Assembly: GCF_900113115.1 (NCBI RefSeq)
Contig: NZ_FOOF01000017.1
Span: 62,001 to 126,000, forward strand
DNA: 64,000 nucleotides
Source of the DNA: Duganella sp. CF458
GTDB taxonomy: Bacteria > Pseudomonadota > Gammaproteobacteria > Burkholderiales > Burkholderiaceae_D
Direction: 5' to 3'
Shown: piece by piece, positions 24,712 to 33,829 of the stretch
Numbering within the stretch: position 1 is the first letter of the stretch
Layout of the letters: the number at the start of each line of letters is the position of its first letter
Translations under genes and position numbers: made by a program
The notes under the pieces: generated by a model
Seen by the model: the letters and a program-made list of their open reading frames with translations, nothing else
Told to the model about the DNA's origin: nothing
The model's database searches: none

Positions 24712-25128
24712 ATGTCTGTTTTACACAAGAACAAAACTTTCGCCACTTTGCTTGCCACGGTCACCGGCGGCGTTGGCCTGCACCGCTTCTACCTGCGCGG
24801 CCAGGCCGACAAATGGGGCTGGCTGCATGCGGCCAGCCTGCTCGGCTGCGCCGCCGTGTTTTCGCTCTGGCCGCAAGCCGATGCCTACTTCCTGCTGCTG
24901 CCGCTGATTGTGTCGATCCTGATCGGCATCCTCGAAGCGCTGGTGCTGGGCCTGATGCCCGATGAGAAATGGGACGCCGCCTTCAATGCCGGCACCGGCC
25001 GGCAATCCGACTCGCGCTGGCCGCTGGCCATGGTACTGGTCGCCACCCTGATGGTCGGCGCCTTCGGCCTGATCGCCGCCATCGCCCGCCTGTTCGACCT
25101 CCTGTATACAGGCGGCATCTACGGCTAA
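24712..25128 (+). CDS. TM2-domain membrane protein
   Basis: A 138-residue inner-membrane protein with four hydrophobic segments. It contains a TM2-like motif in the first hairpin (GGVGLHRFYLRGQADKWGW). Bacterial TM2 proteins are small and mostly uncharacterised. I chose ATG 24712 because it begins just before the first helix and basic segment (MSVLHKNKTF); an upstream frame from 24619 adds 31 residues without a clear ribosome-binding site. A palindromic repeat begins directly after its stop. Confidence 0.75.
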   Translation: MSVLHKNKTFATLLATVTGGVGLHRFYLRGQADKWGWLHAASLLGCAAVFSLWPQADAYFLLLPLIVSILIGILEALVLGLMPDEKWDAAFNAGTGRQSDSRWPLAMVLVATLMVGAFGLIAAIARLFDLLYTGGIYG

Positions 25129-25236
25129 GCTCGTGTCCCACCGTGGGGTCACACCCGAAATGAGACACAAGCCCAACTGTTGATGCACTTGAGGCCGTGT
25201 CCCGATTCGGGTGTGACCCCAAGGTGGGACACGGCC
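25129..25236. repeat. Long imperfect inverted repeat, GTGTCCCACC family, copy 1
   Basis: Two arms of about 40 nt face each other around a 20-25 nt spacer. Each arm has the core GTGTCCCACC, two variable bases, then GGGGTCACACCCG. The element starts one base after the stop of the TM2 gene. A second copy of the same family is at 39114-39224, also directly after a gene on the plus strand. It can form a long hairpin and may act as a transcript-end structure or a REP/BIME-like mobile palindrome. Confidence 0.85.
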
Positions 25237-25331
25237 TGATCCACGGCTAACGTCTTGTCACAATTTAGCATTCCATTCGGCAACTATTGACCTATACTCA
25301 CTAGCATCACAACCGCTTTTGGAGAGCCCAT

Positions 25332-25745
25332 ATGAAAGTAATTAAATTCCTCTTGCCAGCAATCCTGGCCGTAACGGTTACCGGCGCTCATGCGCAACCG
25401 AAGCGCGGTGTCTGCGCGGATTGCGGCACCGTGACTGCCGTTAAAGTCATCGAGAAAGATGGCGAAGGCGGCGCGGCGGGCATGGTAGCCGGTGGTATCG
25501 CTGGTGGCCTGCTGGGCAACCAGGTAGGCGGCGGTACCGGCAAAACCCTGGCCACCGTCGCCGGTGTGGCAGGCGGCGCTTACGCCGGCAAGAAGATCGA
25601 AGGCAAAATGAACAAGGTCAAGGAATGGCACGTGACCGTCAAGTACGAAACCGGCAAGGTCGGCACCGTCGTACTGAAGCACGATCCAAACCTGCGTAAC
25701 GGCGACCACGTCAAGCGCGAACACGGCGGCCTGAACCGCATCTAA
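25332..25745 (+). CDS. Glycine-zipper envelope protein (SlyB-like)
   Basis: A 137-residue exported protein (signal peptide MKVIKFLLPAILAVTVTGAHA, no lipobox Cys). Its centre is a glycine-zipper 2TM domain (GGAAGMVAGGIAGGLLGNQVGG followed by TGKTLATVAGVAGGAYAGKKIE), as in SlyB/OmpA-linker proteins, then a beta-rich C-terminus. Two early cysteines (GVCADCGT) are unusual and could form a disulfide or bind metal. A TGGAGAG ribosome-binding site lies before the ATG. Role in the envelope is inferred. Confidence 0.8.
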   Translation: MKVIKFLLPAILAVTVTGAHAQPKRGVCADCGTVTAVKVIEKDGEGGAAGMVAGGIAGGLLGNQVGGGTGKTLATVAGVAGGAYAGKKIEGKMNKVKEWHVTVKYETGKVGTVVLKHDPNLRNGDHVKREHGGLNRI

Positions 25746-26362
25746 GTCCTCCGCGACAGCAGCAACCCCATCCCCGCGCCGGCCAGCAGGCCGGCGCAAC
25801 TCCGATTGAATACCCTCCTCCCGCGCGGTTGCGCGAACCACTTCTGCATGCGCGCCCCCATCCAGGCGTAAGCCGCCAGCGCCACGACTTCCAGTAACAG
25901 GAACAATACCCCGAGCACGAAGAACTGCGCCCCCACCGGGCCTGCAGGATCAACGAACTGCGGCAGGAAGGCAGTGAAGATCAGGATCGCTTTCGGGTTG
26001 CCCGACGCGACAAAGAATTCCTGTCGCGCCAACTGCCACCAGCCCGCCGCCGGCGTAGCGCTTTCCACCTGCCCGCCCGGTGCCGCGCGCCACAGCTGCC
26101 ACGCCAGGTAGAACAGGTAGATCGCACCGCCCGTCTTGATCCCGTAGAACAGCAGCTCTGATGTGTGCAGCACCGCCGCCAGCCCGGCCGACGCCAGGGC
26201 GATCATCCCGGCAAACGCCACCAGGCGTCCGGCGCCCGCCAGGCATGAGCGGCGAAAGCCATAGCGCGAGGCATTGCTGACCGAGAGCAGGTTGTTCGGC
26301 CCCGGCGCCATGTTCAGCGCAAAACAGGCAGGCACGAACAGCATGAGGGTTGAAGCATCCAT
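25742..26362 (-). CDS. LysE/RhtB-family amino-acid exporter
   Basis: A 206-residue inner-membrane exporter with the LysE signature at its N-terminus (FALNMAPGPNNLLSVSNASRYGF), about six membrane segments and the conserved NPKAILIFTAFLPQF loop. Such proteins export amino acids or homoserine lactones; the substrate cannot be read from sequence. ATG 26362 has GGAG six bases upstream and is preferred over ATG 26374. The stop overlaps the convergent glycine-zipper gene by 4 nt. Confidence 0.85.
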   Translation of the reverse strand: MDASTLMLFVPACFALNMAPGPNNLLSVSNASRYGFRRSCLAGAGRLVAFAGMIALASAGLAAVLHTSELLFYGIKTGGAIYLFYLAWQLWRAAPGGQVESATPAAGWWQLARQEFFVASGNPKAILIFTAFLPQFVDPAGPVGAQFFVLGVLFLLLEVVALAAYAWMGARMQKWFAQPRGRRVFNRSCAGLLAGAGMGLLLSRRT

Positions 26363-26421
26363 GGTCGGCTCCATATGGGAATTTTAGTTAATATACAACT
26401 CCAAATGCGCAAGGAGACATC

Positions 26422-27411
26422 GTGACAGACAATACCACGCCACACTTTCCACCCCAGTGGCAGCCGCTGGTCGAGCGCGCGGCCAGCGCCTTGCGCGAGC
26501 TGGCCGTCAACGAAGACGCCAAGGCCCGCTTCCTGGATGACCCGATGCTGCGCCCTTACATGGAGCGCGTATCGCAGCGCTATGTTGCCGGCAGCACGGT
26601 GGTCGATGCGATCGTGCGTGCCGCCATGATCAACCGGAACGGGCACCGCGCTTCCGCCGAATACATGGGCGAGAGCGTGCGCGATGAGGCTTTCGCCAAT
26701 GCGGAGACCAGCGTGTTCCTGCAACTGGTGCAGGCCATCGGCGAGCAGCGCCTCGATTGCTCGATCTCTTTCGACCTGTCGCATGTCGGCTCCCTGGTTG
26801 ACCCGGAACTGGGCTATCGCAACGCACGCCGCATCGCGCGTGCAGCGAACGAGATCGACCAGGAAGTCATGATCTCGATGGAGGCATCAGACCGCACGTC
26901 CGGCATCTACGAGATCTACAGCCGGCTGCACGATCAGGATGGGCTATCGAATGTCGGCATCACCGTGCCGGCCAAGCTGCACCGTACTGCCAACGACCTG
27001 CCGGCACTGCTGCGCCATCCGGGCCGCATCCGCCTGGTCAAGGGCGCCATGTTCGAGCCGGTGCAAATCGCCTATCCTCGCAACAGTCCCGAACTGGCAT
27101 CGGCCTATCGCCGTTACGCAGCATTACTCCTGCGCAGCGGCCACAAATGCTCGATCGCCACGCACGACCGCTCGATCCAGGATGAGCTGGCGGCCATGAT
27201 TCGCGCCGAAGGCATTGCTGCCGGCCCTTACGAATTCGAATCGCTGATCGGCCTGGGTGAACAAAACATCTCAGACCTGCGCGATGGCGGCTTTGCCACG
27301 CGCGAATACGCAGTTTTTGGAAAGGAGTACTTCTTGTACGTATTGAACCGCATCTCCGAAGAACCAGTCCGCGTCTACCAGGCGGTCATTGACGCCCTGG
27401 GTGCCGCATGA
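26422..27411 (+). CDS. Proline dehydrogenase-like protein
   Basis: A 329-residue FAD TIM-barrel protein of the monofunctional proline dehydrogenase type, which oxidises proline to pyrroline-5-carboxylate. Barrel motifs include SISFDLSHVGSLV, EVMISMEASDRT, GRIRLVKGAMFEP (the Lys of the active-site strand), CSIATHD and YEFESLIGLG. The usual C-terminal YVPYG-x-x-W--Y--RR reads YAVFGKEYFLYVLNRI, so the double Arg that grips the substrate carboxylate is incomplete. It starts at GTG behind AAGGAGA. The overlap with the deacetylase gene is ATGA. Confidence 0.75.
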   Translation: MTDNTTPHFPPQWQPLVERAASALRELAVNEDAKARFLDDPMLRPYMERVSQRYVAGSTVVDAIVRAAMINRNGHRASAEYMGESVRDEAFANAETSVFLQLVQAIGEQRLDCSISFDLSHVGSLVDPELGYRNARRIARAANEIDQEVMISMEASDRTSGIYEIYSRLHDQDGLSNVGITVPAKLHRTANDLPALLRHPGRIRLVKGAMFEPVQIAYPRNSPELASAYRRYAALLLRSGHKCSIATHDRSIQDELAAMIRAEGIAAGPYEFESLIGLGEQNISDLRDGGFATREYAVFGKEYFLYVLNRISEEPVRVYQAVIDALGAA

Positions 27412-28316
27412 TGCGCCGCCTTCTCGCCGCAGCCGCGCTAGCCGCCGCCAGCGCCGCCCAGGCGCAATCGATTGCAATCACCATGGATGACGGGCCGAAT
27501 GCCGGCAGTACGCCGCGCATGTCTGCCGTTGAACGCAACCAGGCCATCCTGAATGCACTGGCCAGGCACCGCGTGCAGGCGGCCCTGTTCGTGACAGCCG
27601 GCTTCGGCGCCAACACGCCGGAAGGGTTTCCGTTACTGAAGGCATGGAGTGATGGCGGCCACGCCATCGCCAACCACACCGTGAGCCATCCGGACCTGGA
27701 AAAAGTCTCGCTGGCCGAGTATCAGCGGCAGGTATTGGAGTGCGACCGCCTGATCAGCACTTTGTCCGGCTACCAGAAATGGCTGCGCTTCACCTATCTG
27801 CGCGAAGGCAACACGCCGGAGAAGATCGACGGCATGCGCAAGTTCATGCGCGAGCATGGCTATCGCAATGGTCATGTCAGTGTCGACACCAGCGATTGGC
27901 GCCTTAACGAGAAACTGGTGGAAGTGCTGACAAAGGACCCGAAGGCAGACGTGAGCGCGATCCGCACCGCCTACCTTGCCCATATCCGGCAGCGCATGCT
28001 GGCGTACCGCGAACTGTCGCAAACCCTGCAAGGGCGCGATATCGCGCAGGTGCTGCTGGTTCACCATAACCTGATCAACGCAATGTGGCTGGACGATGTG
28101 CTGGCCGAGATCGAGGGCATGGGCTGGAAGATCATCACGCCGGCCGAGGCGTTTGCCGATCCGGTCTACAAACTGGATCCGGTGCGCAAGGTGGCGGGAC
28201 AAAGCATGCTGCTGTCGCTGGGCCGCATCCTCGGCCTGGGACTGGCGCCGGGCGGCGAGCGCCTGGTGGATGACGGCGACTTCGAGATTGCCGAGCTGGC
28301 GAAGAAAGGCCTGTAA
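27408..28316 (+). CDS. Secreted polysaccharide deacetylase (CE4/NodB) family protein
   Basis: A 302-residue exported protein (signal peptide MMRRLLAAAALAAASAAQAQ). CE4 motif 1 is TMDDGPN (catalytic base Asp and metal Asp) and motif 2 is ANHTVSH (two metal His), so the metal site is intact. Later motifs are less clear, with HHNLINAMWLDDVL as the probable C-terminal His motif. It would remove acetyl groups from a cell-wall or exopolysaccharide amino sugar in the periplasm. Translation is coupled to the proline dehydrogenase-like gene. Confidence 0.82.
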   Translation: MMRRLLAAAALAAASAAQAQSIAITMDDGPNAGSTPRMSAVERNQAILNALARHRVQAALFVTAGFGANTPEGFPLLKAWSDGGHAIANHTVSHPDLEKVSLAEYQRQVLECDRLISTLSGYQKWLRFTYLREGNTPEKIDGMRKFMREHGYRNGHVSVDTSDWRLNEKLVEVLTKDPKADVSAIRTAYLAHIRQRMLAYRELSQTLQGRDIAQVLLVHHNLINAMWLDDVLAEIEGMGWKIITPAEAFADPVYKLDPVRKVAGQSMLLSLGRILGLGLAPGGERLVDDGDFEIAELAKKGL

Positions 28317-28409
28317 CGCCCCGGCGAAATATAGTCGTCCGTTTTTCGGTTGCCGTGGCGGCAGGAGCCTCGTTAAGCTCCTGCCATCACTGCAACCGGA
28401 ATCGATCTT

Positions 28410-29162
28410 ATGTCCCCCTTCTTTTCACCCGCCCCGCTGCTGCTGGCCAATGCCTGGGATGCGTCAAGCGCGCAAGCCGCCGAAGCAGCCGGCTACCATG
28501 CAATAGGCACTTCCAGCGCGGCAATTGCCGCCATGCTGGGTTACCAGGGCGGCGAGCAAATGCCCTTCGACGAATTGTTGTTCATGGTACGCCGCATCCG
28601 TGCCAGCACCGCGCTGCCGCTAAGCGTCGATATCGAGGCCGGCTATGGCGACAGCAACGACGCTGTCGATGCCAATGTCGCGCGGCTGGCGGAATTGGGT
28701 GTGGCAGGCATCAATATTGAAGATAGCCGCGTGGTTGGCGGACGCCGTGAGCTTTTGCCTCCAGAGCATCTGGCCGAGCTCCTGCGCGCCCTGCGCCCGG
28801 CATTTCCGCACCTGTTCCTCAATGCCCGAACCGACACTTTCCTGCTTGGTCGTTCCGCAGCGCTGGATGAAACCATTGCGCGTGGCCAAGCCTACCTGGA
28901 GGCCGGCGCCGACGGCCTGTTCGTGCCCGGCATCACGGCAGCGGCCGACATCCACGAGGTGGCGGGTACAATTGCATGCGCCGTCAACGTGATGTGCATG
29001 CCTGGCCTGCCTGATTTCGCCACGTTGGCGCAACTGGGTGTACGACGCATCAGCATGGGTAACTTCGTGCACGACGCGGCAGCGCGGCAGGTTCGCGCCG
29101 TGCTCGCAACGATCCGCCACCAGCAATCTTTCGCATCCCTGTTCGACGATGAAATTCACTGA
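28410..29162 (+). CDS. Isocitrate lyase/PEP mutase superfamily enzyme
   Basis: A 250-residue alpha/beta-barrel enzyme of the ICL/PEPM superfamily (oxaloacetate decarboxylase or carboxyvinyl-phosphonate mutase-like). Key motifs are LLLANAWDASSAQAAE at the N-terminus, LSVDIEAGYGD (metal-binding Asp/Glu), GINIEDS and LNARTDTFL. The KKCGH loop of true isocitrate lyase is absent, so it is more likely a small C-C or P-C lyase of unknown substrate. Its end overlaps the ada start by 14 nt. Confidence 0.82.
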   Translation: MSPFFSPAPLLLANAWDASSAQAAEAAGYHAIGTSSAAIAAMLGYQGGEQMPFDELLFMVRRIRASTALPLSVDIEAGYGDSNDAVDANVARLAELGVAGINIEDSRVVGGRRELLPPEHLAELLRALRPAFPHLFLNARTDTFLLGRSAALDETIARGQAYLEAGADGLFVPGITAAADIHEVAGTIACAVNVMCMPGLPDFATLAQLGVRRISMGNFVHDAAARQVRAVLATIRHQQSFASLFDDEIH

Positions 29163-30213
29163 TCCTTCCGACATCGAGCGCTGCTACCAAGCCCTGGTGG
29201 CACGCTCGCCCGAGCATGTCGGCGCTTTTTATGCAGCGGTCAAAACCACCGGCATCTTCTGCCTGCCAACCTGCCGTGCGCGCAAGCCAAAAGCGGAGAA
29301 TGTCGATTTCTTCTCCGACATCAAGGAACCGCTGGCGCTGGGCTTCCGTCCCTGCAAGGTGTGCCGGCCGACCGAAAACGCACCGGACGTGCCGCCGCAG
29401 GTGGCCCGCGCCGTAGCCCTGGTGCGGGAGCAGCCCAAGCGGCGCATCCAGGATGCCGAGCTGCGCGAACTGGGCATCAGCCCGGAACTGGTGCGGCGCT
29501 GGTTCCAGAAACACCACGGTTTCAGCTTCCAGGCTTACCAGCGGATGTTGCGCATCAATCTCGCCATGACGGAATTGAAAGAGGGCCGCAGCGCGACCGA
29601 TGTGGCGCTCGACAGCGGCTATGAATCGCTCAGCGGCTTTGCTTATACCTACAAGAAGATGACCGGCAACGCCCCGAGCCAGGGCGCCATGCAACTGGTG
29701 CTGCATCGCTTTGCGACGCCGCTGGGCCCAATGTTCGTTTGCGCCAGCGAAAACGGCGTGTGCCTGCTGGAGTTCACCGACCGGCGCATGCTGGAAACGG
29801 AGTTCCGTGATCTACAGCGCCTGTTCAAGGCCCGCATCCTGGCCGGAGAAAACGCGCATACGCGTGAAGCGGAAGTCCAGGTCGCCGAATACTTCGAAGG
29901 CAAACGCCGGCAGTTCAGCGTGACGCTCGATGCACCGGGCAGCGATTTCCAGCGCAGCGTCTGGAGCGCCCTGCGTGCAATGAAGTTCGGGGAAGTGACA
30001 CATTACGCCGACCTGGCGGCGCGCCTGGGAACGCCCAACTCAGTGCGGGCCGTGGCGGGAGCGAATGGAGCAAACAGGATTGCAATCATCATTCCCTGCC
30101 ATCGGATAATCGGCAAGGATGGATCGCTGACTGGATACGGCGGCGGATTGGCGCGCAAGGAGTGGCTCCTTGCGCACGAAGGGCGGCGCGACGGCCGCCC
30201 TGCTACAGCTTAG
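29149..30213 (+). CDS. ada: Ada: bifunctional alkylation-response regulator and O6-methylguanine-DNA methyltransferase
   Basis: A 354-residue full-length Ada. The N-terminal zinc domain has Cys38, Cys42, Cys69 and Cys72, the same numbering as E. coli, where Cys38 takes the methyl group from phosphotriesters. Next comes an AraC-type DNA-binding domain (ELGISPELVRRWFQKHHGFSF; ATDVALDSGYESLSGFAYTYKK), then a C-terminal methyltransferase domain with the acceptor Cys in IIIPCHRIIG. Methylated Ada activates ada, alk and related genes. The ATG at 29149 fits the family start and overlaps the preceding gene by 14 nt. Confidence 0.95.
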   Translation: MKFTDPSDIERCYQALVARSPEHVGAFYAAVKTTGIFCLPTCRARKPKAENVDFFSDIKEPLALGFRPCKVCRPTENAPDVPPQVARAVALVREQPKRRIQDAELRELGISPELVRRWFQKHHGFSFQAYQRMLRINLAMTELKEGRSATDVALDSGYESLSGFAYTYKKMTGNAPSQGAMQLVLHRFATPLGPMFVCASENGVCLLEFTDRRMLETEFRDLQRLFKARILAGENAHTREAEVQVAEYFEGKRRQFSVTLDAPGSDFQRSVWSALRAMKFGEVTHYADLAARLGTPNSVRAVAGANGANRIAIIIPCHRIIGKDGSLTGYGGGLARKEWLLAHEGRRDGRPATA

Positions 30214-32000
30214 AACTGCTCGAGGCTCAGGCCCAGCACACCTGCGCTGCCATCGACGATGGCGGCACGCATGCCGGTGGAACCGGACACGATGTGGTCC
30301 GCGAAGAAGCGCGCGGTCACGATCTTGGCGTGATAGAACGATGCATCGCCCTCGCCTGCCGACAGCTTCGATTGCGCGATCAGCGCGGCACGGCCCATCT
30401 GCCAGCCGCCAAACACGATACCGGCCAGTTTCAGGTACAGCACGGAACCCGAGAACACGCCCTTGATATCCGACTTGGCGTGGTTGACAACGTAGTCCAC
30501 CACGGCTTCCAGGTCGTCCGCGCCTTGCACCAGGTGCTTGCGGATCGCCGCGAAGTCAGGGCTGTTCACTCCAGCCAGTTCTTCGGCGGTCGCGCGCACT
30601 TGCGCAATGATCGACTTGGCCAACGCGCCGCCGTCACGCACGGTCTTGCGGCCGATCAGGTCATTGGCCTGGATCGCGGTGGTGCCTTCGTAGATGGTCA
30701 GGATCTTGGCGTCGCGGTAGTGCTGCGCCGCGCCGGTTTCCTCGATGAAGCCCATGCCGCCGTGTACTTGCACGCCGTCGCGGGTGACGTTCTCGGACAT
30801 CTCGGTCGACCAGCCCTTCACGATCGGCACCAGGTACTCGTACACAGCCTGGTTGGCAGCGCGCACTTCAGCGTCGGCGTGGTGGTGAGCCACGTCGTGG
30901 ATGCCGGCCGCCACGTAAGCCAGCGCGCGCGCCGCTTCGGTCTGCGCGCGCATCGACATCAGCATGCGGCGCACGTCCGGGTGGTTGATGATCGCCACGC
31001 CGGCCGGGGAGCCGTTCAGGTCGCGCGACTGCACGCGGTCCTTGGCGAAGGTCACTGCCTGCTGGTACGCGTTCTCCGCCAGGCCAATGCCCTGCATGCC
31101 GACGCCGAAACGGGCTGCGTTCATCATGATGAACATGTATTCCAGGCCGCGGTTTTCCTCGCCCACCAGGTAGCCAACGGCGCCGCCGTTGTCGCCGAAT
31201 TGCAGCACGGCGGTCGGGGAAGCCTTGATACCCAGCTTGTGCTCGATCGACACGCAGTGCGCATCGTTGCGCCCGCCCAGCGAACCGTCGGCATTGACCA
31301 TGAACTTGGGAACGATGAACAACGAGATACCCTTCACGCCCGGAGGCGCATCGGGAGTACGCGCCAGCACCAGGTGGATGATGTTCTCGGCCATGTCATG
31401 CTCACCGTAGGTGATGAAGATCTTGGTGCCGAATACTTTGTAGGTGCCATCGCCCTGCGGCACGGCGCGGGTGCGCACGGCTGCCAGGTCGGAGCCGGCT
31501 TGCGGCTCGGTCAGGTTCATGGTGCCGGTCCACTTGCCGGTCACCAGCGGCTCCAGGTAGGTCGCCTTCTGCTCGTCGGAGCCGGCAGTCAGCAGCGCTT
31601 CGATCGCGCCGTCGGACAGCAGCGCCACCAGCGCGAACGACAGGTTCGCGCCGTGCAGCATTTCCACGCATGGGGTGCCGATCAGTTTCGGCAGGCCCTG
31701 GCCGCCGAAATCGGTTGGGTGCTGCAAGCCTTGCCAGCCGGCTTCGGCGAACTGCTTGAAGGCTTCCTTGAAACCTTTCGAGGTGGTGACCTTGCCATCG
31801 GCCCAGGAGCTTGGCTCCTTGTCCGCAGCGTGGTTCAGCGGGGCGATCACGCCGCTCACGAACTTCGCGTTTTCTTCCAGTACGGCTTCCGCGGTTTCCG
31901 CGTTTGCATCTTCACAGCCCGGCAGCGCGGATACGCCAGCCAGGTTCGCCAGTTCGTTCATCACGAACAGCATGTCTTTCATTGGGGCTTGATAGCTCAT
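30210..32000 (-). CDS. Acyl-CoA dehydrogenase (long, ~600-residue type)
   Basis: A 596-residue FAD acyl-CoA dehydrogenase of the longer class found next to etfBA in betaproteobacteria. It shows MNLTEPQAGSDL (FAD binding), GTKIFITYGEHD, the GGMGFIEE loop and IYEGTTAIQANDLIGRK, where the Glu is the likely catalytic base. It passes electrons to the ETF encoded just upstream, starting fatty-acid beta-oxidation. ATG 32000 is preceded by GGAGAGG; an upstream start at 32030 is unlikely. Its stop overlaps the ada stop by 4 nt. Confidence 0.93.
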   Translation of the reverse strand: MSYQAPMKDMLFVMNELANLAGVSALPGCEDANAETAEAVLEENAKFVSGVIAPLNHAADKEPSSWADGKVTTSKGFKEAFKQFAEAGWQGLQHPTDFGGQGLPKLIGTPCVEMLHGANLSFALVALLSDGAIEALLTAGSDEQKATYLEPLVTGKWTGTMNLTEPQAGSDLAAVRTRAVPQGDGTYKVFGTKIFITYGEHDMAENIIHLVLARTPDAPPGVKGISLFIVPKFMVNADGSLGGRNDAHCVSIEHKLGIKASPTAVLQFGDNGGAVGYLVGEENRGLEYMFIMMNAARFGVGMQGIGLAENAYQQAVTFAKDRVQSRDLNGSPAGVAIINHPDVRRMLMSMRAQTEAARALAYVAAGIHDVAHHHADAEVRAANQAVYEYLVPIVKGWSTEMSENVTRDGVQVHGGMGFIEETGAAQHYRDAKILTIYEGTTAIQANDLIGRKTVRDGGALAKSIIAQVRATAEELAGVNSPDFAAIRKHLVQGADDLEAVVDYVVNHAKSDIKGVFSGSVLYLKLAGIVFGGWQMGRAALIAQSKLSAGEGDASFYHAKIVTARFFADHIVSGSTGMRAAIVDGSAGVLGLSLEQF

Positions 32001-32075
32001 GACACCTCTCCAAGGTAGTAAAAGGGCCACTTGCGTGGCCCCGGTACTCAGTCCTTTTTCAGGACATTTATTTGA

Positions 32076-33008
32076 TTAACCCAGTTCCTTGACCAGTTGA
32101 GGAACAACCTCGAACAGGTCGCCTACGATGCCGTAGTCGGCAACGGAGAAGATAGGAGCTTCAGGGTCTTTGTTCACAGCCACAATGACCTTGGAATCCT
32201 TCATGCCGGCCAAGTGCTGGATCGCGCCGGAGATACCGACGGCGATGTACAGGGACGGAGCAACGATCTTGCCGGTCTGGCCAACCTGCCAGTCGTTCGG
32301 CACGAAACCTGCATCCACTGCAGCGCGCGATGCGCCCATGGCGGCGTTCAGCTTGTCGGCCAGCGGTTCCAGGATCTTGAAGGCGTCAGCGGAGCCCATG
32401 CCGCGGCCACCGGAAACGATGATCTTGGCAGCGGTCAGTTCTGGACGGTCCGACTTGGCCACTTCACGGCCGACGAAGGCGGACTTGCCGAAATCGGCAG
32501 CGGCAGCCACGGTTTCGACAGCAGCGGAACCGCCTTCGGCAGCAGCAGCGTCGAAGCCGGTGCTACGCACGGTGATGACTTTGACTTTGTCCGACGATTG
32601 CACGTAGGCGATCGCGTTACCGGCGTAGATTGGGCGCTCGAAGGTGTCAGGCGCGTCAACCTTGGTGATTTCGGAGATCTGGGCCACGTCCAGCTTGGCG
32701 GCTACGCGCGGCAGGATGTTCTTGCCGTAAGCGGTTGCAGGAGCCAGGATATGGCTATAACCGCCGGCGATCGCCAGGATCTGCTCGGAGACGTTTTCGG
32801 CCAGGCCGTCGGCGAAGTGGGCTGCGTCAGCATGCAGCACTTTGGTGACGCCGGCGATTTTCGCGGCGGCGGCAGCGGCGGCGCCGGCGTTCGCGCCAGC
32901 TACCAGTACGTGGACTTCGCCTGCGCATTTGGCGGCGGCGGTAACGGTGTGGAGGGTGCTGCCCTTCAGGGATGCGTTGTCGTGTTCTGCGATGACGAGT
33001 GCGACCAT
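32076..33008 (-). CDS. etfA: Electron transfer flavoprotein subunit alpha
   Basis: A 310-residue EtfA with the C-terminal FAD domain (IIVSGGRGMGSADAFKILEPLAD; VGQTGKIVAPSLYIAVGISGAIQHLAGM; VAVNKDPEAPIFSVADYGIVGD). It accepts electrons from acyl-CoA dehydrogenases and passes them to ETF-ubiquinone oxidoreductase. It lies between etfB and the acyl-CoA dehydrogenase gene on one strand. Confidence 0.97.
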   Translation of the reverse strand: MVALVIAEHDNASLKGSTLHTVTAAAKCAGEVHVLVAGANAGAAAAAAAKIAGVTKVLHADAAHFADGLAENVSEQILAIAGGYSHILAPATAYGKNILPRVAAKLDVAQISEITKVDAPDTFERPIYAGNAIAYVQSSDKVKVITVRSTGFDAAAAEGGSAAVETVAAAADFGKSAFVGREVAKSDRPELTAAKIIVSGGRGMGSADAFKILEPLADKLNAAMGASRAAVDAGFVPNDWQVGQTGKIVAPSLYIAVGISGAIQHLAGMKDSKVIVAVNKDPEAPIFSVADYGIVGDLFEVVPQLVKELG

Positions 33009-33035
33009 GATTGAGTTCCTAGAGTATTCGGTGAA

Positions 33036-33785
33036 TTAGATGACTTTAGCTTCGGTGCGCAGCTTGGACACCAGGGTCGCTACGTCAGGCACTTTGATAC
33101 CAGCGGAACGCTTGGCAGGTTCGGCCACTTTCAGGGTTTTCAGGCGTGGGGTCACGTCGACGCCCAGGTCTTCCGGCTTGACGGTATCCAGCGGCTTCTT
33201 CTTCGCCTTCATGATGTTAGGCAGGGTCACGTAGCGCGGTTCGTTCAGGCGCAGGTCGGTGGTCACGATAGCAGGCAGTTGCAGCGCCAGGGTTTCCAGG
33301 CCGCCGTCCACTTCGCGGGTCACGGTGACTTTGCCGTCGCCCAGTTCAACCTTCGAAGCGAAGGTCGCTTGCGGCCAGCCCAGCAGCGCTGCCAGCATCT
33401 GGCCAACCTGGTTGGAGTCGTCGTCGATGGCCTGCTTGCCCAGGATGATCAGTTGCGGTTGCTCTTTGTCGGCAACGGCCTTCAGCAGCTTGGCCACCGC
33501 CAGCGGCTCCAGCTCAACGCCGGTTTCGATCAGGATGCCGCGGTCGGCGCCGATCGCCATGCCGGTGCGCAGGGTTTCCTGGCACTGCGTCACGCCGGCG
33601 GACACGGCAACCACTTCGGTTACTTTGCCAGCTTCTTTCAGGCGGGTCGCTTCTTCCAGTGCGATCTCGTCGAACGGGTTCATCGACATTTTGACGTTGG
33701 CGATATCTACGCCAGTGCCGTCGGATTTGACGCGCACTTTCACGTTGAAGTCGACGACGCGCTTGACAGGTACCAGGACTTTCAT
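33036..33785 (-). CDS. etfB: Electron transfer flavoprotein subunit beta
   Basis: A 249-residue EtfB (MKVLVPVKRVVDFNVKVRVK; SMNPFDEIALEEATRLKE; the AMP-binding ILGKQAIDDDSNQVGQMLAALLG). It is the first gene of the etfB-etfA-acyl-CoA dehydrogenase operon, 27 nt before etfA, behind a promoter with a palindromic operator candidate. Confidence 0.97.
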   Translation of the reverse strand: MKVLVPVKRVVDFNVKVRVKSDGTGVDIANVKMSMNPFDEIALEEATRLKEAGKVTEVVAVSAGVTQCQETLRTGMAIGADRGILIETGVELEPLAVAKLLKAVADKEQPQLIILGKQAIDDDSNQVGQMLAALLGWPQATFASKVELGDGKVTVTREVDGGLETLALQLPAIVTTDLRLNEPRYVTLPNIMKAKKKPLDTVKPEDLGVDVTPRLKTLKVAEPAKRSAGIKVPDVATLVSKLRTEAKVI

Positions 33786-33829
33786 AGGTGTGCCTTTGAA
33801 AAAGAGATAAGTAAAATTAGTGGGCTAGA

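Noticed and set aside
30162..32018. A 618-codon open frame opposite the acyl-CoA dehydrogenase gene
   Set aside because: Antisense shadow; the minus-strand product has all catalytic motifs and a good ribosome-binding site.
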